Below the pieces are notes generated by a model. The model worked only from the letters and a program-made list of their open reading frames with translations, had not been told where the DNA came from and made no database searches. Of a DNA stretch of 64,000 nt, positions 60,301 to 64,000 are shown one piece after another; the stretch's first letter is position 1; each line of letters begins with the position of its first letter. The DNA is from Choristoneura fumiferana (Eukaryota > Arthropoda > Insecta > Lepidoptera > Tortricidae). The position numbers were made by a program, and so were the translations under genes. Location: positions 2,295,587 to 2,359,586 of the forward strand of contig NC_133482.1 in NCBI RefSeq assembly GCF_025370935.1. The letters run 5' to 3'.

Positions 60301-60501
60301 ATGTAAGTCAAAACTTATAATTACAAAAAGCTTACCATCAACTAATGATTCCTCAGAATCTGGAATCACCGTGTGGTTCTTTTTCAAAGGAGTCTTCGTC
60401 GTCAAAATAAAAGATTCGTCGATACTATCATCGATAATTTCTGTATCGGAATCGCTTTCGGCTCTAGTTTTATCACGATAATCAATAAAGGAACTCTCCA
60501 T
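36148..60501 (-). CDS. TTF2: TTF2/lodestar SNF2-family ATPase, copy B, exons 20 to 1 (C-terminal exons lost at the assembly gap)
   Basis: Exons in transcript order are 60336-60501, 59766-59867, 59166-59249, 58392-58819, 57211-57645, 52887-53018, 52123-52203, 51359-51442, 49446-49602, 48905-49005, 48007-48106, 46631-46753, 46195-46395, 44961-45170, 40942-41058, 40042-40116, 38452-38587, 37231-37426, 36566-36729 and 36148-36310. They give about 1,085 codons, compared with roughly 1,050-1,160 for the whole protein in fly and human. Exon 15 starts MWKKWIDNKSQGG and continues to ILLRRTK. Exon 18 has LLRLRQVCCHCGL and exon 20 has VVVSQW (motif IV). Motifs V and VI are absent because the sequence runs into a minisatellite and the N gap. 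Two breaks are visible: an extra C in exon 13 (run at 46335-46340) and a missing G in exon 20 (36163-36165). Copy A exon 13 and the array units are correct at these points, so I read both as consensus errors. Confidence 0.9.
36932..37196. mobile_element. tRNA-headed repeat enclosed in inverted arms, TTF2 intron 18
   Basis: A tRNA-like head lies at 36990-37061 (CCAGCG/CGCTGG acceptor pairs, T arm CTGGGTTCGATTCCCAG, weak anticodon stem). The flanks AATTAAGATTGATTTTTGGAG and CTCCAAAAACCAATCTTAAT are inverted copies. A processed SINE would not have such flanks, so this may be a SINE head carried by a foldback element. Confidence 0.6.
36990..37061 (+). other. tRNA-like sequence (SINE head, not a functional tRNA)
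   Basis: The acceptor pairing is six base pairs, the T arm is perfect and the D arm is short. The anticodon stem pairs poorly (GTGGC against GCCGA) around a loop with a GGA triplet. The context is an interspersed repeat, so I do not call a tRNA gene. Confidence 0.55.
37674..37922. mobile_element. TTTCACC-family MITE half interrupted by a second MITE, TTF2 intron 17
   Basis: The outer element has arms near GTCCATTGATTAGTG and CACTAATCAATGGATGG-TGAAACAGCC. Inside it, 37687-37810 is a separate palindrome starting AGGGGCTCCTAGA and ending TCTAGGAGCCCCT, flanked by TTA on both sides. The outer left terminus is partly lost. Confidence 0.65.
38206..38334. mobile_element. Foldback element with CCCATATATGCCCAG arms
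   Basis: The arms CCCATATATGCCCAG and CTGGGCATATAT are inverted and about 100 bp apart. It lies in TTF2 intron 17 just beyond another interspersed repeat (38035-38180). Confidence 0.6.
38660..39896. mobile_element. Non-autonomous piggyBac-like element, 1,237 bp, with nested insertions
   Basis: The termini CCCTTTTCCAGGC and GCCTGGAAAAGGG are exact inverted repeats and are bordered by TTAA at 38656-38659 and 39897-39900, the piggyBac target. No transposase frame is visible. It contains a second element at 38791-39323 with ACCCGACTGCC and GGGCAGTCGGGT termini and a CATACATA repeat, and a third near 39408-39873 with CTATACTCTAGTCC and GGACTCTAGTATA arms. It lies in TTF2 intron 16. Confidence 0.8.
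40575..40742 (+). mobile_element. Retroelement 3' end with AATAAA and TTTC tail, TTF2 intron 15
   Basis: The fragment ends GAATAAACATTTTCTTTCTTTCT, read here as an AATAAA signal followed by a tetranucleotide tail. A related (GAAA)n tail is seen on the other strand at 33135-33162. The family is not identified. Confidence 0.5.
41078..41391. mobile_element. MITE with CCCATTCAGTGCC/GGCAATGAATGGG termini, copy B
   Basis: The termini are inverted, with GACGCCCATCGGCGTC and ACGCCGATGGGCGTC inside. The right end equals window bases 1-112 of copy A, which is how the left edge aligns to copy B. It begins about 20 bp upstream of the exon 15 acceptor. Confidence 0.65.
44120..45090 (-). repeat. Exon-derived tandem array: five copies of the TTF2 exon 14 3' half, copy B
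   Basis: Donor junctions occur at 44216, 44415, 44597, 44781 and 44961, so the period is about 180-199 bp. Each unit holds the exon from RAVCG through LTGTPVHN to FDDLA, the GTGAGC donor and a GGTCAGT heptamer run. Only the unit at 44961-45170 has the 5' part of the exon and an acceptor. The first unit has extra small deletions. Copy A has a single exon and a shorter heptamer run (2718-2800). Confidence 0.92.
44961..45170 (-). CDS. TTF2: TTF2 copy B exon 14: helicase motifs II and III, intact
   Basis: This is the full 210-nt exon (70 codons, phase 0 to 0), encoding ILDEGHIVRN, LTGTPVHN and ending FDDLA before the GTGAGC donor. It is the unit nearest the 5' side of a tandem array in which only the 3' part of the exon is repeated. 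Confidence 0.92.
49696..49842. mobile_element. TTTCACC-ATTGATTAG family MITE, copy B only
   Basis: It is a palindrome from CCCTGTTTCACCATCCATTG to its complement ending GGTGAAACAGCCCCTTA. Copy A lacks it at about 7970, where AATAGGCTTAAAGTTGC is continuous. Confidence 0.75.
50910..51045. mobile_element. TTTCACC-ATTGATTAG family MITE, copy B
   Basis: It is the counterpart of 9057-9192, with the same TAA flanks (50907-50909, 51046-51048), and the arms are slightly closer to consensus. Confidence 0.75.
52503..52760 (+). mobile_element. tRNA-derived SINE, copy B only
   Basis: The head GATGGCCAAGTGG (A box) and GGTTCGGTTCCCGG (B box and T arm) is tRNA-like, followed by a body with TTGATCCGTTGCCTAG and CAATTGGTGTCAAGTGTCC and a TTTATTT tail. 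I recognise the body as a lepidopteran SINE. ATGTTT near both ends may be the target duplication. Copy A lacks 52503-52873 at 10632, so the event may include extra change. Confidence 0.78.
53292..53711. mobile_element. MITE with GAGGGCTATTG termini, copy B only
   Basis: The termini GAGGGCTAT and ATAGCCCTC are inverted, with subterminal CCACTAGAGGCGC and GCGCCATCTAGTG. Copy A is uninterrupted at the corresponding site near 11027 (AAAACAATTACTTTG). Confidence 0.7.
53715..53981. mobile_element. MITE with GAAGGGTCCACGG termini, copy B only
   Basis: The arms GAAGGGTCCACGGAAAGAAC and GTTCTTCCCGCGGACCCTTC are inverted. It abuts the previous MITE directly, so the two were probably inserted one next to or inside the other. 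Confidence 0.7.
55187..56570 (-). pseudogene. TTF2: Degenerate extra copy of the TTF2 exon 5/exon 4 region, copy B
   Basis: Bases 55187-55603 are virtually identical to 56852-57268 (offset 1,665). From there a broken version of exon 5 follows (55546-55977, many one- and two-base indels), and at about 56367-56475 a weaker match to exon 4 (TTTCATTCTGT, CATAATGCTC, CATCTGGAGCA). Neither exon is translatable. It may be a noisy uncorrected read end spliced into the assembly or an old local duplication; the abrupt change from identity to heavy divergence favours the first. Confidence 0.65.
57893..58211 (-). mobile_element. 5'-truncated RTE-like LINE fragment, copy B only
   Basis: It is flanked by the 12-bp duplication GAAGTATGGAAT at 57881-57892 and 58212-58223; copy A has the single site near 18690. 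The minus strand encodes the C-terminus of an RTE-type polyprotein (WAGHIARRTDNRWGRKVLEW, RPPTRWTDDIV and WMQVANCRSLW), and the 3' end is a GAT trinucleotide tail, as expected of RTE elements. Confidence 0.88.
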
Positions 60502-61570
60502 TTTAAAAACAGTAGATCGGGCTGAGCCATAACCAAGAAATCCAACCAAAACTCCAACAAAACATTATTATTTTGAATAACGAATGTCGTTGTGAGCGTT
60601 TGGTTTATGAAAACCATGTTGCAATCTGAAAAGACTAACGATTGTTTTTAGGGATTCAATGTTACTCATACATGTTAATAAAAAAACAGCTTCTTCTTTT
60701 GTATTTAGCTCAGTCCGCTCGTATGTTTGTTCAAAGTCAAAATTATAAATAAATATTCTATTCTTGGTTTTTTGTGGTAACCATAACAAAACGTTTTATT
60801 TCGGTCGAAGAGGCGTTCTTCGGACACACGCCATTCGCCTGCAGGGCTACTACTCGCTCTCGTATTAAATAGTGTAAGATCAGAGAGACCGCACGACACG
60901 AACTTCGAGTTAAGAGTTTCATAGTAGCCCTGCTGGCCCTATACTACGAACGAAGTGCAAAATTCGAACTTCGTCTCTTGCCGTCTCGCTGACGCTTATG
61001 TTATTCAATACGAGAGTGAGAGGGACGATAGGCTACGAATTTTGATTGTCATAGTAGACCCCCTATTTCTCAGCAGGGCTACTACGAAACTCAAAACTCG
61101 AAGTTCGTGTCGTGCAGTCCCTCTGACACTTGTACTATTTAATACGAGAGCGAGAGGGATGGTACGATACGAACTTCGAGTTTCGTAGTAGCCCTGCAGG
61201 CCTATTCTACGTTTTATTTATTATTATTTTCTTTTTCTATATTAAAAAAAAATACATTTTAATTTAGCTTATAGCTTGCATGTATGGACACTTTTAGACT
61301 AGTTTTAGTTCCATTTTATTAATATATTTTGTTTAAGCGAGACCATAAAACGCCTCATGATTTTCTTTGTCTGTGGTATATATTATCTGTGGTTCATGTC
61401 ACGTTTGACAAGTTTTTTTTGTAGTTCTGTGCTAATTGGCTCGTGGTGTGGTGTGTCGTGTTTGCTTTGGCTTGTGTTGTTTTTATTATACATTTATTTA
61501 ACAGTAGTACGCTTACATCGTAGTAGGTTTGGTCTTAAAACATATTTTTAAAATCGACTCCCATTTCACA

Positions 61571-63977
61571 ATGACTGAAGTTCAACTACAAGAATTTAAA
61601 CTTGATCCAGATTCGGAGCTCCGATTCGAAGTTGAATCCAAGAACGAGAAAGTTGTTTTAGAGGTAACATATTGGAAGATACTCCTTAAATTCGATACGA
61701 GCAGGACTAAATTGTTATTCGGTCTAACCTAATATTTCCTGGTTTAATTTGTAGGTTAAAAGTGGTTATGCGGAACTGTTTGGGACGGAGCTCGTAAAAG
61801 GGAAGCCCTATGAGTTCCATACGGGGGCCAAGGTGGCGGTTTTCACGTGGCACGGCTGCACGGTGGAGCTGCGCGGCCGGACCGAAGTCAGCTACGTGGC
61901 CAAGGAAACTCCAATGGTAAATATTTTTTAATAATCACTCAATCTTATAACATGCTATCCAGCAATGAGAATTTAAGTGTAATATTACTTTGTGTGTCTC
62001 GCGCAGTAGAAACACAGGTTCATTTATTAACTGTGAAGGCATTTTATAATGTGAACAAATAAGACAGGTTTGTATTGTGTATACTCAACTAAATTGGTTG
62101 CATAGGTACATGTTGTGCAACAAAACAATGCTTAGAGACAGGGTGGTTTCTTACAGATTGGAGAAATTATAGTACCTACCTCGGACAGTTGTCAATATTT
62201 AAATACTTCAGCATGCTTTTAATTCTGTGTTCTATGCCATTTAAACCATCGTCAAGAAAGTTAGTATCAATACACAAATGCAGAATATGCATTGAGAAAA
62301 TCATAAAAATATAAACTCTTTTACAGTGCTTTTTTGAATTATAAATGAATTAAAATAGTATTGCTAAGTGAAGCTGGGAAAATGAAATACATTGTAGTAT
62401 GAAGAAAATAGTCCCAACACAATCTTATGTATCAAAATGACATTGGTTATATCGACTAATGGTGCAACCAAATATTGCTGTCTGTTCTATGTCATTGTAA
62501 ACGATTTTGACTGTAATCTAATTAATGGATTGTTTTCATTGCGCATCATTACACATCTTTAGTGGCACAGCCTTTTATCCAACATCTTTTTCAGGTGGTC
62601 TATCTCAATGTCCACGCAGCATTAGAGCAACAAAGAGTTGCAGCGGAGCAAGAAAACACCCGAGGTCCAGTCACTATGATAGTTGGGCCTGGCGATGTGG
62701 GCAAGTCCACACTGACCAGGATACTGCTCAATTATGCCGTCAGAATGGGTCGAAGGCCTATTTATGTGGACCTGGATGTTGGACAGGGCCAAATTAGTGT
62801 ACCTGGAACAATAGGTAAGCGGTATAAGGAGATTTGAGATAGGAACTATGTTTCCCTTCAAAACCCACAGACAACAGTAGTATTGGAACAGAAACATCAC
62901 TAGTTAATCACAGCCACATCAGTTTATGAAATGTATGTTCAAACAAATTGAATCATGACCCAGAGTGGAACCTTTTAACAATCAATTTCACTATGATATC
63001 CTTGACAAAAGTATGAGATGTCAACATGACATTTGTTCCAGCCTGGGTCATCCATGATTAAATTTGTTCGACTGTACAATGGTTTTGAAGGGTTAGACCA
63101 GGGTTTCTCAAACTTATGGCTCCACGTTCCCCTGTTAGTTTCTAGACGACAGCGAACCCCTACCTCCCCCCCCCCAAAGATAGTAATAAAATTGGCTGTT
63201 GAAGAAACTAAGTTTATTTTATTTCAATCATCATCATAATATAATGTATATTATTTATTTCAATAAAAGGTAAAAAATATACTTAGGTAAGAATCATCTT
63301 GCCAACGAAAATACAAACTGAAACAAACAACAACAAATAACAAACCAAAGAGTAACAAATTTGGAGTTGAAATAAAAAATACAAAAAGACCAACCGATCT
63401 TAATCATCTTGCCAGTCTTGCAGCCACCATCACATAAACCTTGTTGCGAACCCCCTACCGTCGAATAGCGAATCCCTAGGGGTTCGCGTACCCCACTTTG
63501 AGAAACCCTGGGTAAGACCATAAGGTCACCATAACTTACTGTTTAAACTGAGTGGTTGCTGCTTCAGTGAACTTTTCAGTCAATTAATATGATTGTGGTC
63601 ATTATTGATTATATGATGATTCCAAGGACAAAGTCAACCTTACTCAAAACATAGACAATGTTATCATTGCAAATACCACACTTGTATTTACACTTTTCTG
63701 TATGAAATTGCAGCTATTATTTTATTTTTAATTTTTATTATTTTCTTATAATTAATAGGGAAAATACAACTAACTGACTATTCCAATTCCTCAGGAGCCC
63801 TATTAGTGGAGAGGCCGGCGTCAATAGAGGAGGGTTTCAGCCAGCAGGCTCCCCTGGTGTACCATTTTGGACACAAGTCCCCTGAAGAGAACTTGGAGCT
63901 GTACAACACTATAGTGAGCAGGCTGGCCGAGGTGGTGGCTGAGCGGTGTGAGAACAACAAGAAAGAAACTGATTCAG
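61571..63977 (+). CDS. Clp1: Clp1 polynucleotide 5'-hydroxyl kinase, copy B, exons 1-4 (cut by window end)
   Basis: Exons are 61571-61663, 61755-61916, 62595-62814 and 63795-63977, each identical in length and phase to copy A. They encode the N-terminal beta-rich domain (MTEVQLQEFKLDPDSE onward), the P-loop exon and the start of the kinase core. The gene continues past the right edge. Introns also align with copy A, including a shared hAT MITE in intron 3. Confidence 0.92.
63099..63510. mobile_element. hAT-type MITE in Clp1 intron 3, copy B
   Basis: It is the counterpart of 29284-29702, with identical terminal repeats and the same mismatched 8-bp duplication (63091-63098, 63511-63518). Confidence 0.85.
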
Positions 63978-64000
63978 GTTGGTTCTTGTGTCAATAAGAT

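Overview
This is animal nuclear DNA, most likely from a moth or butterfly. The genes are split into short exons with GT/AG introns. The introns are AT-rich and packed with foldback MITEs, tRNA-headed SINEs, RTE 3' ends and interspersed repeats whose consensus I recognise as typical of Lepidoptera. I see no bacterial-type operons, CRISPR arrays or defence systems. The species cannot be named from the sequence.

Two host genes are present, arranged head to head. On the minus strand is a SNF2-family ATPase that I identify as transcription termination factor 2 (TTF2, fly lodestar). On the plus strand is Clp1, the RNA 5'-hydroxyl kinase of mRNA 3'-end processing and tRNA splicing. The whole locus occurs twice in the same orientation. 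Copy A (about 1-32,330) carries TTF2 exons 14 to 1 and Clp1 exons 1 to 7. Copy B (about 36,148 to the right edge) carries TTF2 exons 20 to 1 and Clp1 exons 1 to 4. I rebuilt every exon from splice sites and phase. Matching exons have the same length in both copies apart from single-base indels in homopolymers or short C runs. The copies look allelic in divergence but differ by many clean transposon insertions. The simplest reading is two haplotypes assembled side by side around a 100-N gap (33,251-33,350); a recent tandem duplication is the alternative. The last TTF2 exons (helicase motifs V and VI) and the last Clp1 exon are both missing at the gap.

The mobile elements are informative because the empty site is usually visible in the other copy. 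Copy A alone has a 5.2-kb DIRS-type tyrosine-recombinase retrotransposon in TTF2 intron 4 (gag, RT-RNase H and recombinase frames, inverted terminal repeats, and an internal region reproducing the joined termini). It also has a 5.4-kb I-like LINE in intron 1 with both frames open, a 267-bp solo LTR, a hAT MITE, a poly(A)-tailed retrocopy of an apparent mRNA and several smaller insertions. Copy B alone has an RTE 3' fragment, a tRNA-derived SINE, and several MITEs.

Two exon-derived minisatellites stand out. In copy B about 20 units of roughly 143-150 bp occupy 33,351-36,240. Each unit is the 3' half of TTF2 exon 20 plus its splice donor and about 50 bp of intron. In intron 14 of copy B four extra copies of the 3' half of exon 14 (helicase motif III plus donor) sit in tandem, while copy A has one copy. 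A 1.4-kb stretch at 55.19-56.6 kb is a degenerate extra copy of the exon 5/exon 4 region. Neither copy of either gene is intact as assembled, and the breaks look more like consensus errors than gene decay.
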